Source: UBA1049 sp964525815 (GTDB lineage: Bacteria; Bacillota; Clostridia; Oscillospirales; CAG-382). Taken from it: a DNA stretch of 11,068 nucleotides. The position numbers and the translations under genes are program-made. The stretch is taken from assembly GCA_964525815.1 (NCBI GenBank), contig CAZGJQ010000064.1, positions 1 through 11,068 on the forward strand. The letters are read 5' to 3'. Positions 1 to 7,137 of the stretch are shown piece after piece. Position 1 is the first letter of the stretch, and each line of letters starts with the position of its first letter. The notes beneath the pieces are model-generated. The model ran no database searches and was not told where the DNA came from. It saw nothing but the letters and a program-made list of their open reading frames with translations.

Positions 1-1
1 C

Positions 2-880
2 GTTACTTCCTTCGGAGATGTGGACGGAGACGGTGTGAACGAGGATTTCTCCAAGCTTGAGGACAGACTAAAGGCAATTGAATGGTATATGGATGAGTTC
101 CTCAGCCGTTTTGAGCAGGGAAATTATGAGAACCTCGAGTTCTGCGGCTTCTACTGGTTCCACGAAACCATCAACCATGAGGAGGACGACCTGAATACTT
201 TACGGGGCGTAAGCGAGCTTGTCCGTGACAGAAACAGCCAGTTCTTCTGGATACCTTATTTCACGGCAAGCGGTTATTATCAATGGTCGATGTACGGGTT
301 TGATGCAGTCTGCCTTCAGCCCAATTATGCGTTCAGAGAGGATGCAACCAAATACCGCATAGCGACAGCGGCCGATCTCATAAAGCAATACAATATGTGT
401 ATCGAAATAGAAATCAACAGCGCTGCATTAAGTGATGACCTGTATTACGAGAGATATATGGATTATCTTAAGGGCGGGGTATATTACGGCTATATGACAG
501 GCAGTATCCATATGTATTATCAGGGAGTAATGGATATTTATTATGCCTCTCAGTCAGATGACAGAAAAACCCGGCTTATTTATGACTATACATATGAGTT
601 TATTAAAGGAACCCTCAGTATTTATCCGGACAAGCTCAACGATATATCAATTGAGGTTGAAAAGGACAATATATACGAGGGAAGACTGTTTGAGCCAAAC
701 AATATAAACAGAGCAATGATCTCTCTTTCCGCACAGAACGGAACGGTTACGGTAAACGCAGACGGCTCGTTCAGATATTACCCGAACAAGGGCTTCACCG
801 GTACGGATACCTTTACGTTTAAGTTATCGGAAGGACTTGACTGGTCGGAGGATACGCTTGTAACAATAACGGTAGGATAA
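2..880 (+). CDS. DUF4855 domain protein with C-terminal cadherin/Ig-like domain (5' partial)
   Basis: The reading frame is open to the left edge, so the true start lies outside. The GTG at base 20 sits inside an acidic Asp-Gly-rich stretch (GDVDGDGVNED) and is probably not the initiator. That stretch resembles a calcium-binding loop or half a dockerin repeat. Counting from base 20, residues about 10-195 match DUF4855, with blocks such as GFYWFHE, FFWIPYF, CLQPNYAF and YDYTYEFIKGTL. This family is found in extracellular proteins of Firmicutes and its function is unknown to me. Residues about 208-286 form a beta-sandwich of the cadherin-like/Big_9 type (NGTVTVNADGSFRYYPNKGF, then TGTDTFTFKL). 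The protein is probably secreted or surface-bound and may contact polysaccharide; this is inferred from architecture, since the signal peptide would lie outside the window. It ends 27 bp before a strong terminator. Confidence 0.8.
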   Translation, partial: VTSFGDVDGDGVNEDFSKLEDRLKAIEWYMDEFLSRFEQGNYENLEFCGFYWFHETINHEEDDLNTLRGVSELVRDRNSQFFWIPYFTASGYYQWSMYGFDAVCLQPNYAFREDATKYRIATAADLIKQYNMCIEIEINSAALSDDLYYERYMDYLKGGVYYGYMTGSIHMYYQGVMDIYYASQSDDRKTRLIYDYTYEFIKGTLSIYPDKLNDISIEVEKDNIYEGRLFEPNNINRAMISLSAQNGTVTVNADGSFRYYPNKGFTGTDTFTFKLSEGLDWSEDTLVTITVG

Positions 881-906
881 TCAGCTCAAGCTACCAAATT
901 TGCGCT

Positions 907-936
907 AAAAAAATCCGGTGAAACACCGGATTTTTT
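907..936. terminator. Bidirectional intrinsic terminator
   Basis: The stem ATCCGGTG/CACCGGAT (913-920 with 924-931) has an AAA loop and is flanked by an A-run (907-913) and T-run (931-936). It gives a U-tract on either strand. It lies between the convergent DUF4855 gene (stop at 880) and hexosaminidase gene (stop at 948) and can serve both. Confidence 0.9.
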
Positions 937-947
937 GGTTTTTTTAC

Positions 948-2822
948 TTAATAGGTCTTGCAAGCGGAAACTATCTCGCTCCATACATATGAGCCTAAAA
1001 GTCTGCCCTTTTCGTCGGCGGTGTAAATCAACTTAGGAGTAGACAACTCGGGAATATCGTCGATAATATGCTCTGCGAACTGCTGCATCCTGATTTGTGC
1101 GGTCTCCAGTCTTGCTGTCAAGCCGCCGAGCCTCTGGTCAATTATCTCAAACCCAAAGGGCTTATTTGTGCTGTTCCACAGCGACATCCAGACAAGCTTA
1201 AGGTCACGCAGCTCTTCTATTATCCCGGGTACGCTCTGACTCAATACGGCAGCCTGTGAATAATCTTTGCTGCGTACACATTCGGCTGCCTTTTGATGCC
1301 AGCCGCATTTGGAGGACAGTGCGGTTGCCAAGCTTGCATAAAAATCGAATAAAAGGGAATATTCGGGGCTGTTAAAGGAGTATTTTTTATATCTCTTCGC
1401 AAGCCAGGCATAATGTGCTTCCAAATCATATCCCTCGGTATCCTTTTCAAACAACGGTATAAGCGGATCCTGATAGAGCATAAACTTTGCCGCATTGACC
1501 GGTCTTGCGCCTATTGACTCCATACCAGGCGCGGTATTAAACAACGATAAGTCCAAAAAAGCCTGCGCATCCGTTCCCGCACAAACAGCAAAGCGCTCCG
1601 CCACCCTTTCAGCCTTATATTCGCCCGTGTAATCAAGCTCGGCAAAGAGCTGCATACCGTACAATGCACTCAAAAAGCTCGTCTCCGCTCCGTTGTCTCC
1701 CCATGCGGTTGCAAAGACTTCCTTTATACCGTGTTTTTTGCATTGTTTGAGTGCCGCAACCGTGGCGTTGACGGTTTTTTCGTAATCGGTAACCGGACCG
1801 CACCAGGTCCAGATACCCCCCGCGAAGCAGGTTCTTGCCTTAAAACGGTTATGCTGCTGTAGCATTCCGGACAGCGTTTTTTCGTCCTCGTTATAATAAT
1901 CCCAATAAACAAGATCGATATCCTCGGGTGCTTTGTCAACAACATGCCGAGGTATGGGATTGCTTAAATCGTAATAGGAGTGCGAGGGTGATGCGATTCT
2001 GAAATACATGTCGCTCCACATCATAGCCTCAAGCCCAAGCCTTTTAATTATCTTATTAACCCTGTCAAGGTGAAATTCCATTATATCAAATCCCGGACGA
2101 TAGCCGTTCTTTTTAAGGTATCTGCCCAGCCCAAGGTCCATTGCCTCGTCCATTCCGATGTGTATCCTGTTGGAGCGATAAGGTGCCGTTGCCGCTTTAA
2201 GGATATTCTCAATAAACTCATAGGTTGCTTCCTCACCGACAAGAAGCACCTCCTCGGTATCCCTCAGGTACTGCATCTTAGGCCAGCGAAGCGCTCTTTC
2301 AAGGTGGGCGAGGGTCTGTATACATGGTATAAGCTCTATACCGAACAAGGCGGCATAACGGTCAGCCTCCTTCAGCTCCTCAAAGGTATATCTGCCCCTC
2401 ATATACCCGAAATAAGGGTATTCCGGCACCTCATAGGTCTCCTCTGTATACATCATTCCGAGATTCAGACCCATCAGAGCCATTTTCCTGATAAAAAACT
2501 TCAGAGTGTCCACGGTAAGCACCGCATTGCGGGAGCAATCGAACATAATCCCGTTTTTATCAAAGCAAGGTTGTTCTGTAACCGTGAAGCTATGCTCTCC
2601 CTTATTAATGTTTTGTACGAGTATGGACAGCCCTCTGAAGAAATGAACCGGCTCGCCGTATCCGATTACAGCCCTCCCGTCCGAAAAGGCTACCCTCAAG
2701 CTCTGCTGCTTTTTTGCTTCGACCAAAATGCCGTCCTCGGACACTTCCAGCCCGAGCTCGTCCCTTACCTGCAAAAAGCCCTCCTCAAGTCCTAGTGTCT
2801 CGCCTGTCAGCTTAATTTTCAT
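948..2822 (-). CDS. Glycoside hydrolase family 20 beta-N-acetylhexosaminidase, cytoplasmic
   Basis: The 624-residue protein should remove terminal non-reducing GlcNAc or GalNAc from oligosaccharides. GH20 enzymes use substrate-assisted catalysis, with the substrate's N-acetyl group as nucleophile. The catalytic Asp-Glu pair is visible in IHIGMDEA (D225, E226). It sits in a TIM barrel (about 85-400) with active-site aromatics in AMMWSD (W269), LVYWDYY (W307), GGIWTWCG (W338, W340) and ATAWGDNGAE (W374). Residues 1-80 are the small GH20 N-terminal domain, and about 410-624 an all-helical C-terminal domain. There is no signal peptide, so it probably acts on imported glycans. Length and layout recall the intracellular GH20C of Streptococcus pneumoniae (recalled, not aligned). 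The ATG at 2822 has a perfect AGGAGG (2832-2837) 9 nt upstream and its own promoter; it looks monocistronic. Substrate preference cannot be read from the sequence. Confidence 0.92.
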   Translation of the reverse strand: MKIKLTGETLGLEEGFLQVRDELGLEVSEDGILVEAKKQQSLRVAFSDGRAVIGYGEPVHFFRGLSILVQNINKGEHSFTVTEQPCFDKNGIMFDCSRNAVLTVDTLKFFIRKMALMGLNLGMMYTEETYEVPEYPYFGYMRGRYTFEELKEADRYAALFGIELIPCIQTLAHLERALRWPKMQYLRDTEEVLLVGEEATYEFIENILKAATAPYRSNRIHIGMDEAMDLGLGRYLKKNGYRPGFDIMEFHLDRVNKIIKRLGLEAMMWSDMYFRIASPSHSYYDLSNPIPRHVVDKAPEDIDLVYWDYYNEDEKTLSGMLQQHNRFKARTCFAGGIWTWCGPVTDYEKTVNATVAALKQCKKHGIKEVFATAWGDNGAETSFLSALYGMQLFAELDYTGEYKAERVAERFAVCAGTDAQAFLDLSLFNTAPGMESIGARPVNAAKFMLYQDPLIPLFEKDTEGYDLEAHYAWLAKRYKKYSFNSPEYSLLFDFYASLATALSSKCGWHQKAAECVRSKDYSQAAVLSQSVPGIIEELRDLKLVWMSLWNSTNKPFGFEIIDQRLGGLTARLETAQIRMQQFAEHIIDDIPELSTPKLIYTADEKGRLLGSYVWSEIVSACKTY

Positions 2823-2846
2823 CTGGAAAACCCTCCTTTATCACGC

Positions 2847-2875
2847 AGAATAGCATAAAGCGCAATGCCTGTCAA
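2847..2875 (-). promoter_or_regulatory. SigA-type promoter of the hexosaminidase gene
   Basis: Read on the minus strand, TTGACA (2870-2875) is followed by a 17-bp spacer and TATTCT (2847-2852), preceded by an extended TG element. Transcription should start near 2840, giving a very short leader that begins a few bases before the AGGAGG ribosome binding site. No operator is obvious. Confidence 0.75.
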
Positions 2876-2899
2876 TACGAAAAAGATTATATGCCGCAG

Positions 2900-2928
2900 T
2901 TGAAAATTTCTTATTATTATGCTAATAT
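2900..2928 (+). promoter_or_regulatory. SigA-type promoter of the PPDK_N-domain gene
   Basis: TTGAAA (2900-2905), a 17-bp spacer and TAATAT (2923-2928) with an extended TGC in front of the -10 box. Transcription should start near 2935, 25 nt before the ATG at 2960, which has GGAG at 2947-2950. It diverges from the hexosaminidase promoter with 24 bp between the two -35 boxes. Confidence 0.75.
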
Positions 2929-2959
2929 CAAGAAAAAGTAAAGAACGGAGCTGTTTGTT

Positions 2960-5533
2960 ATGACAGGGTTCGAAAAAATAAATTCGGGTATAGGTGGACT
3001 AGATACTGTGCTTGATCATATCCGTTTGGGTGACAACGTTGTCTGGCAGGTTAATGACCTGGAGGACTTTCGCTTTTTTGTGGGTCCTTTTGTCGAGCAG
3101 GCTGTTTCGGACGAACGCAACATCATATATATACGCTTTGCGGAGCATGCTCCGGTTGTGGAGGAAAATGCTTCTCTTAAGCTATACAATCTGGACACCT
3201 CTCTCGGCTTTGAGGGCTTTACGGTCGCTTTGCATAAGATTATTGCAAAGGAAGGAGAAGGCGCCTTTTATATTTTCGACTCCTTGTCCGAGCTGCAAAC
3301 GGCATGGTCCACCGACCTTATGATGGGCAACTTTTTCCGTGTTACCTGTCCGTATCTCTTTGAAATGAATACGGTGGCATACTTCCCCGTCCTGAGAGGA
3401 CGGCACAGCTATGAAGCGATAGCACGAATACGGGAGACAACCCAGCTATTGCTTGATGTTTACTCAAAGAACAAGGTACTCTACCTTCATCCTCTTAAGG
3501 TCTGGAGTCGTTATTCGCCGGACATGTTCCTTCCCCATCGTTTGGAGCCGGACGGTTCTTTTCCGGCAATAAAAAACGGGGTTGAGTTCGGTGAATTCTA
3601 TTCCATTGTTCACAGTAAATGCGTATTCGGGGAGCAACAGAATTTAGACAGCTATGAGCGTTTTATTCAACAAGCAAGAACCCGCTGCGGGGACGGAGAA
3701 TTAGATAAAAAGACCTGCCGCAAAATTATAAAAAGCATGCTTACACAGGATAATAAAATGGCGGCTCTTATTGAGAAATACTTCGAGCCGGAGGATTATT
3801 TTTATATAAAAGATCGCATGATTGGCACCGGAAGCATAGGCGGCAAGGCATGCGGAATGCTGCTTGCAAGAAAAATATGCGAAAAAATGCTTCCCGGCTT
3901 TATCGGACACAGTGAGCCGCACGACTCGTTTTATATCGGCACCGATGTTTTTTACTCTTATATTGTGGATAACGGCTACTGGAAGCTAAGGCTGGAGCAA
4001 AAAAAGGAGGAGGGCTATTTCAAAATTGGAGAGCGCCTGAGGGACAGCCTGCAAAACGGAAGCTTTTCGGAAAGCGTTCGGGAGCAGCTGAGGAGGCTGC
4101 TGGAATACTTTGGTCAAAGCCCTATTATAGTCCGCTCAAGCAGCTTCCTTGAGGACGGGTTTGGAAACGCCTTTGCGGGTAAATACGAATCGGTTTTCTG
4201 CGTAAACGCCGCTCCTCCCGAGGAAAGACTGGCTATGCTTGAGAAAGCAATCAAAACGGTATACGCAAGCACAATGGACCGCTCCGCGCTTGAATACAGA
4301 GAGTACCGTAAGCTGCAAAAGTCTGACGAGCAGATGGCGGTTCTGGTGCAAAGGGTTTCGGGCACAAGGTTCGGTGAATATTTTTACCCATGTGCGGCGG
4401 GAGTGGGTTTTTCCTACAGCCTCTACAGATGGAGCGATGAGCTTAGTGCGGAGGCCGGTATGCTCAGGCTGGTTGCCGGAATGGGAACAAGAGCGGTGGA
4501 TCGCACCGAGGGCGATTACCCAAGGCTGGTAAACCTGGACAAACCGCAGAGCTCTGTTTTTACCAGAGCTGCGGAAAAGCACCGGTATTCCCAGCACAAG
4601 CTGGATGTGCTGGATTTTTCCTCCAATGATATTAAAGAAAAATCGCTGAATCAGATTGCAGATACGCTGCCCCGGTGGTACAAAGACCTTGTCCTCGAGC
4701 ATGACAGGGAGGCGGAGGAGTTCTTCCGGCAAAAAGGTGAATACAAAGATGTCTGCTTTGTTTCCTGTCAGGGAGTATTGAATAATACCGGGTTTACCGA
4801 ACTAATGAAAGGAATTCTAAAGACCCTCGAGCATTGTTACGGCTGCCCTGTTGACATTGAATATACGGTCAACTTCTCGGAGAGCGGAGATTTTATTGTA
4901 AATCTGCTGCAATGCCGTCCCCTTACAATCTGGAAGCAAGCCACCTCCATCATCGTTCCGCCATTAAGGAAGGAAAACATTTTGTTCGAGGTGAAAAACA
5001 GCTTTATGAGCAGCTCTGCACAGGAAAAAATAGATGCTGTAATTTATATAAAATCACATGAGTATTATAAATATCCGTACACAAAAAAGTCCGCCATAAC
5101 CTCCGCAATCGACAAAATAAACAGCTATTACAAGAGCAGTGGCAAGAAGGTGCTTCTTATGACTCCGGGCAGAATAGGCACCTCCTCTCCAGAGCTGGGC
5201 GTGCCCGCCGGATTCGCCAACATATCATCCTTCTCCGCAATATGCGAATACTCTGATTCTACAGCGGGATACATGCCCGAGCTTTCCTACGGCAGTCATA
5301 TGTTCCTTGACCTCGTGGAAGCCGATATGTTCTATATCGCAGTCTTTGACGACGAAAGAACGCTCTGCTTTAATCCGTCGCTGCTTAACAATATACCGGA
5401 TATTTTTGGGGAAATAGCAAGCGGAGCTCTTGAATTTTCCGAAATAATAAGCGTTTACGAACCGATGAACAAGAAGCTCAATCTGTATACAGATATAGAG
5501 AAAAGAAGATGTATTTGCGGCTTTATTACCTAA
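2960..5533 (+). CDS. KaiC-like domain plus PEP/pyruvate-binding (PPDK N-terminal, ATP-grasp) protein
   Basis: The 857-residue protein appears to have three parts. Residues about 1-220 resemble a KaiC/RecA-type ATPase: the opening GIGGLDTVLDHIRLGDNVVW aligns with the KaiC lead-in, and AFYIFDSLSEL (102-112) looks like Walker B. The expected P-loop GxxGxGKT is absent, so this part is probably not an active ATPase. Residues about 285-655 carry the ATP-grasp domain of PPDK and PEP synthase: IGGKACGM (293-300), IIVRSSSFLED (389-399), NAFAGKYESV (403-412), DIEYTV (632-637) and LLQCRPL (649-655). Residues 665-857 form a conserved tail with GRIGTSSPELGVP and ELSYGSHMFLDL. The swivelling phosphohistidine domain and PEP/pyruvate barrel of true PPDK or PEP synthase are missing. 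It could bind or phosphorylate another partner, but its substrate is unknown. GGAG lies 9 nt before the ATG. Confidence 0.82.
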   Translation: MTGFEKINSGIGGLDTVLDHIRLGDNVVWQVNDLEDFRFFVGPFVEQAVSDERNIIYIRFAEHAPVVEENASLKLYNLDTSLGFEGFTVALHKIIAKEGEGAFYIFDSLSELQTAWSTDLMMGNFFRVTCPYLFEMNTVAYFPVLRGRHSYEAIARIRETTQLLLDVYSKNKVLYLHPLKVWSRYSPDMFLPHRLEPDGSFPAIKNGVEFGEFYSIVHSKCVFGEQQNLDSYERFIQQARTRCGDGELDKKTCRKIIKSMLTQDNKMAALIEKYFEPEDYFYIKDRMIGTGSIGGKACGMLLARKICEKMLPGFIGHSEPHDSFYIGTDVFYSYIVDNGYWKLRLEQKKEEGYFKIGERLRDSLQNGSFSESVREQLRRLLEYFGQSPIIVRSSSFLEDGFGNAFAGKYESVFCVNAAPPEERLAMLEKAIKTVYASTMDRSALEYREYRKLQKSDEQMAVLVQRVSGTRFGEYFYPCAAGVGFSYSLYRWSDELSAEAGMLRLVAGMGTRAVDRTEGDYPRLVNLDKPQSSVFTRAAEKHRYSQHKLDVLDFSSNDIKEKSLNQIADTLPRWYKDLVLEHDREAEEFFRQKGEYKDVCFVSCQGVLNNTGFTELMKGILKTLEHCYGCPVDIEYTVNFSESGDFIVNLLQCRPLTIWKQATSIIVPPLRKENILFEVKNSFMSSSAQEKIDAVIYIKSHEYYKYPYTKKSAITSAIDKINSYYKSSGKKVLLMTPGRIGTSSPELGVPAGFANISSFSAICEYSDSTAGYMPELSYGSHMFLDLVEADMFYIAVFDDERTLCFNPSLLNNIPDIFGEIASGALEFSEIISVYEPMNKKLNLYTDIEKRRCICGFIT

Positions 5534-5537
5534 AGCC
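5519..5537. terminator. Small hairpin across the convergent gene junction (possible weak terminator)
   Basis: GGCTTTA (5519-5525) and TAAAGCC (5531-5537) form a perfect 7-bp stem with a 5-nt loop. It covers the PPDK_N stop codon and ends just before the deoC stop codon. It is the only candidate terminator between these genes, whose stops are 5 bp apart. No proper T-run follows on either strand, so function is uncertain. Confidence 0.4.
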
Positions 5538-5538
5538 C

Positions 5539-6177
5539 TTACTCATCCTTCAGACCGCTTGTTCCGATGCGGTCGGCACCGCTCAAGAGCATTACCTCCG
5601 CCTTATATATACTCCTGATTCCGCCGGATGCCTTTATTCTGATATGAGGAGCGCAGTGTTTACGCATTAACCTGATGTCGTCGCTTGTCGCTCCTGCCTT
5701 TGAGAAACCGGTAGAGGTCTTTATATAGTCCGCGCCGGAATCGGAGACAAGCCCACACATTACAATCTTCTCCTCCTCGGTAAGCAGACAGGTCTCTATT
5801 ATGACCTTCAGAATAATATCTCCGCAGACGCTCTTCACCCTTCGAATCTCGTCCAGAATCAAGCCGTATTTTTTGTCCTTCAAATAGCACAGGTTTATAA
5901 CCATATCAACCTCGTCCGCCCCGTTTCTTATCGCCTCCGCAGCCTCGGCGCATTTTGCCTCAGTCGTGCTGTATCCGTTGGGAAATCCAACAACAGTGCA
6001 GACCTTTAACCCTTCCCCATACAGCTCCTTTACCAAAGATACATAACAAGGCGGAACGCATACCGAGGCTGCTTCGAGCTCAACGGCCTTTTCACACAGC
6101 TCCGCAATTTGCTTCTCACTTGACATTATAGACAGCAATGTAAGATCCACCCTTTTAAATATTTCTTTTATTTCCAT
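5539..6177 (-). CDS. deoC: Deoxyribose-phosphate aldolase
   Basis: This class I (Schiff-base) aldolase splits 2-deoxy-D-ribose 5-phosphate into glyceraldehyde 3-phosphate and acetaldehyde in deoxynucleoside catabolism, in the cytoplasm. All catalytic blocks are visible in 212 residues: VVGFPNGY (62-69), GADEVDMVIN with D91, LKVIIET (123-129), DYIKTSTGFS with the Schiff-base lysine K153, and IKASGGIR with K182. Length matches the shorter Gram-positive form rather than the E. coli enzyme of about 259 residues. One oddity is the N-terminal DHT-type motif, which reads DLT here (residues 11-13), with Leu where His is usual. No other deo genes lie nearby, so it stands alone. The ATG at 6177 has an AAGGAA ribosome binding site about 9 nt upstream and its own promoter. 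Confidence 0.95.
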   Translation of the reverse strand: MEIKEIFKRVDLTLLSIMSSEKQIAELCEKAVELEAASVCVPPCYVSLVKELYGEGLKVCTVVGFPNGYSTTEAKCAEAAEAIRNGADEVDMVINLCYLKDKKYGLILDEIRRVKSVCGDIILKVIIETCLLTEEEKIVMCGLVSDSGADYIKTSTGFSKAGATSDDIRLMRKHCAPHIRIKASGGIRSIYKAEVMLLSGADRIGTSGLKDE

Positions 6178-6207
6178 TATTTATTTCCTTTCTGTGTGCT
6201 TTTTACT

Positions 6208-6236
6208 ATTATATCCTGTTTTTTCTCTTTAGTAAA
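6208..6236 (-). promoter_or_regulatory. Promoter of deoC
   Basis: On the minus strand, TTTACT (6231-6236), a 17-bp spacer and a consensus TATAAT (6208-6213) lie about 30 bp upstream of the deoC ATG. The -35 box is close to, but not touching, the -35 box of the divergent promoter. Confidence 0.65.
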
Positions 6237-6244
6237 CAGTTGAC
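6232..6244. promoter_or_regulatory. Imperfect palindrome between divergent promoters (candidate operator)
   Basis: GTAAACAGTTGAC is a 13-bp inverted repeat with one mismatched pair. It is centred at 6238 and overlaps the -35 boxes of both divergent promoters. A regulator bound here could control deoC and the 173-residue gene together. The repeat is short and could be chance. Confidence 0.25.
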
Positions 6245-6268
6245 AAAAATAACGCCATGTGATAAAAT
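6240..6268 (+). promoter_or_regulatory. Strong SigA-type promoter of the 173-residue gene and probably tRNA-Leu
   Basis: Consensus TTGACA (6240-6245), a 17-bp spacer and TAAAAT (6263-6268). The start site would be near 6275, 40 nt before the ATG at 6315. As only 7 bp separate the ORF from tRNA-Leu, this promoter may drive both. Confidence 0.75.
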
Positions 6269-6314
6269 ATCATCTTGAAATCTTTAGAATACTTAACAGA
6301 ACGGATGTCGGCGA

Positions 6315-6836
6315 ATGAAGGGGTTATTGGAACGATTCGCAAAAAAAGGTCGCGCATTTGATTCATATCTTGAAATAAGAAGAAAAACTCTTGAATCCGT
6401 AGGAAACGAGATAAACAGGCTCGAAGAGCTGAGGAACTGCTCTGTCCATGCAATGCTCTGCGACTTTAATTTCAGCACTATGGAGGAAGGCGAGCGCTTT
6501 ACAACGCTTTCCTGCTATGCTGACGGAACCGTTGATCTTGTCCATTCAAAGGGCGGCGGTGTTTTTGGTGCCGGACAGAATAGCGAAAAGGTAAAGAACG
6601 CTTGTGTTCACCTTCTAAAAAATACGGACGAAGCACTTGCGCATTTCAATAAAACGGAGGATTTTTTCCTTCCGGAGCTGGATAGTGCACGGATTTATGC
6701 CGTTACGGCGAGTGGCGTATACATGATAGAATACAATATTTATTTGGCTTGGGTGCATGACGAGGATCTGCTTAGAATCCGCATTCTGTCGGATGAGCTT
6801 ATCTCCGAGATTCGCAGGTACAACCGAAGCAAATAA
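6315..6836 (+). CDS. Conserved-looking protein of unknown function, 173 residues
   Basis: I do not recognise the family. The protein appears soluble, with no signal peptide or membrane segment. The first 40 residues are basic and helical, ending in GNEINRLEELRN. A probable beta-rich core follows with TTLSCYADGTVDLVHSKGGG (62-81) and FGAGQN, then a helix around KNACVHLLKNTDEALAHF and a beta-rich stretch IYAVTASGVYMIEYNIYLAWV. The C-terminus is charged and helical. A strong promoter precedes it, but the ribosome binding site is weak (only ACGGA, 6301-6305, before the ATG). Codon use and GC match the left part, so it looks like resident chromosome. tRNA-Leu begins 7 bp after the stop codon. Being a real gene is supported by promoter, length and composition; function is open. 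Confidence 0.75.
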   Translation: MKGLLERFAKKGRAFDSYLEIRRKTLESVGNEINRLEELRNCSVHAMLCDFNFSTMEEGERFTTLSCYADGTVDLVHSKGGGVFGAGQNSEKVKNACVHLLKNTDEALAHFNKTEDFFLPELDSARIYAVTASGVYMIEYNIYLAWVHDEDLLRIRILSDELISEIRRYNRSK

Positions 6837-6843
6837 AGCATAT

Positions 6844-6925
6844 GCGGATGTGGTGGAATGGCAGACACGCTGGTCTTAGAAACCAGTGCGCAAGCTTGCA
6901 GGTTCAAGTCCTGTCATCCGCACCA
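6844..6925 (+). tRNA. tRNA-Leu, anticodon UAG
   Basis: The acceptor stem GCGGATG (6844-6850) pairs fully with CATCCGC (6915-6921). The discriminator is A6922 and CCA is encoded (6923-6925). The anticodon stem CTGGT/ACCAG (6870-6874 with 6882-6886) encloses the loop CTTAGAA, with UAG at 6877-6879, which reads CUN leucine codons. The long variable arm (from 6887) is the class II type expected of tRNA-Leu, and the T loop TTCAAGT is intact. The gene sits 7 bp after the upstream ORF, so it may be cut from a joint transcript. A weak own promoter is possible inside the ORF (TTGGGT 6749-6754, TAGAAT 6773-6778). Confidence 0.96.
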
Positions 6926-6948
6926 AAACCCTACTACTTGTAGGATAC

Positions 6949-6986
6949 AAAGAACTTATCGAGAAATCGGTAGGTTCTTTTGTTTT
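6949..6986 (+). terminator. Intrinsic terminator after tRNA-Leu
   Basis: A 14-bp stem (6949-6962 with 6967-6980, including G-T wobble pairs) is closed by a GAAA tetraloop and followed by TTTTGTTTT. It begins 24 nt after the tRNA CCA end. A small 5-bp hairpin (CCTAC/GTAGG, 6930-6944) lies between. Confidence 0.85.
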
Positions 6987-7031
6987 ATGCCTTGAGAATG
7001 GCTTGAAATAAGGATTTTGGGCTTGTGTATG

Positions 7032-7075
7032 ACAAAAACGACTTCCATTCTTGATTGAACGGAAGTCGTTTTGTT
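7032..7075. terminator. Bidirectional terminator between tRNA-Leu and the restriction cassette
   Basis: AAAACGACTTCC (7035-7046) and GGAAGTCGTTTT (7061-7072) form a perfect 12-bp stem with a 14-nt loop. T-runs follow on both strands (TTTTGTT on plus, TTTTTGTC on minus). On the minus strand it lies about 65 nt past the endonuclease stop and can end the cassette's transcript. Between it and the stop there is also a weaker 6-bp hairpin (TGCAAC/GTTGCA, 7114-7137). I see nothing else in 6926-7137. Confidence 0.8.
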
Positions 7076-7137
7076 AGTTATGAATTATCGTTAATAATTT
7101 GAGGTTAAAATTTTGCAACCACTTGATGGGTGTTGCA

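Noticed and set aside
2070..2795. Long plus-strand open frame of 241 codons opposite the hexosaminidase
   Set aside because: It is fully antisense to a well-supported GH20 gene, has no recognisable motif and no promoter or ribosome binding site of its own.
3986..4012. A7 run followed by GGAGGAGG inside the PPDK_N gene, resembling a frameshift or internal start signal
   Set aside because: It simply encodes Lys-Lys-Glu-Glu. No start codon follows at proper spacing, and the Shine-Dalgarno-like element lies downstream rather than upstream of the A-run.
4136..4732. Minus-strand open frame of 198 codons opposite the ATP-grasp domain
   Set aside because: It lies antisense to conserved PPDK_N motifs and shows no domain signature, so it is a shadow of the real gene.
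5553..5574. GACCGC/GCGGTC hairpin in the last deoC codons as a terminator for the PPDK_N gene
   Set aside because: It has a 10-nt loop, no T-run, and lies over conserved DeoC codons. The 5519-5537 hairpin is the better candidate.
6305..6362. Alternative ATG at 6305 that could join the 173-residue gene by slippage at the A7 run (6341-6347)
   Set aside because: The frame stops after 18 codons, there is no ribosome binding site for it and no stimulatory hairpin is evident, so programmed frameshifting is not supported.
6926..7137. CRISPR array, riboswitch or attachment-site duplicate in the gap after tRNA-Leu
   Set aside because: Only two terminator hairpins and short AT-rich sequence are present. 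No repeated units and no copy of the tRNA 3' end were found.
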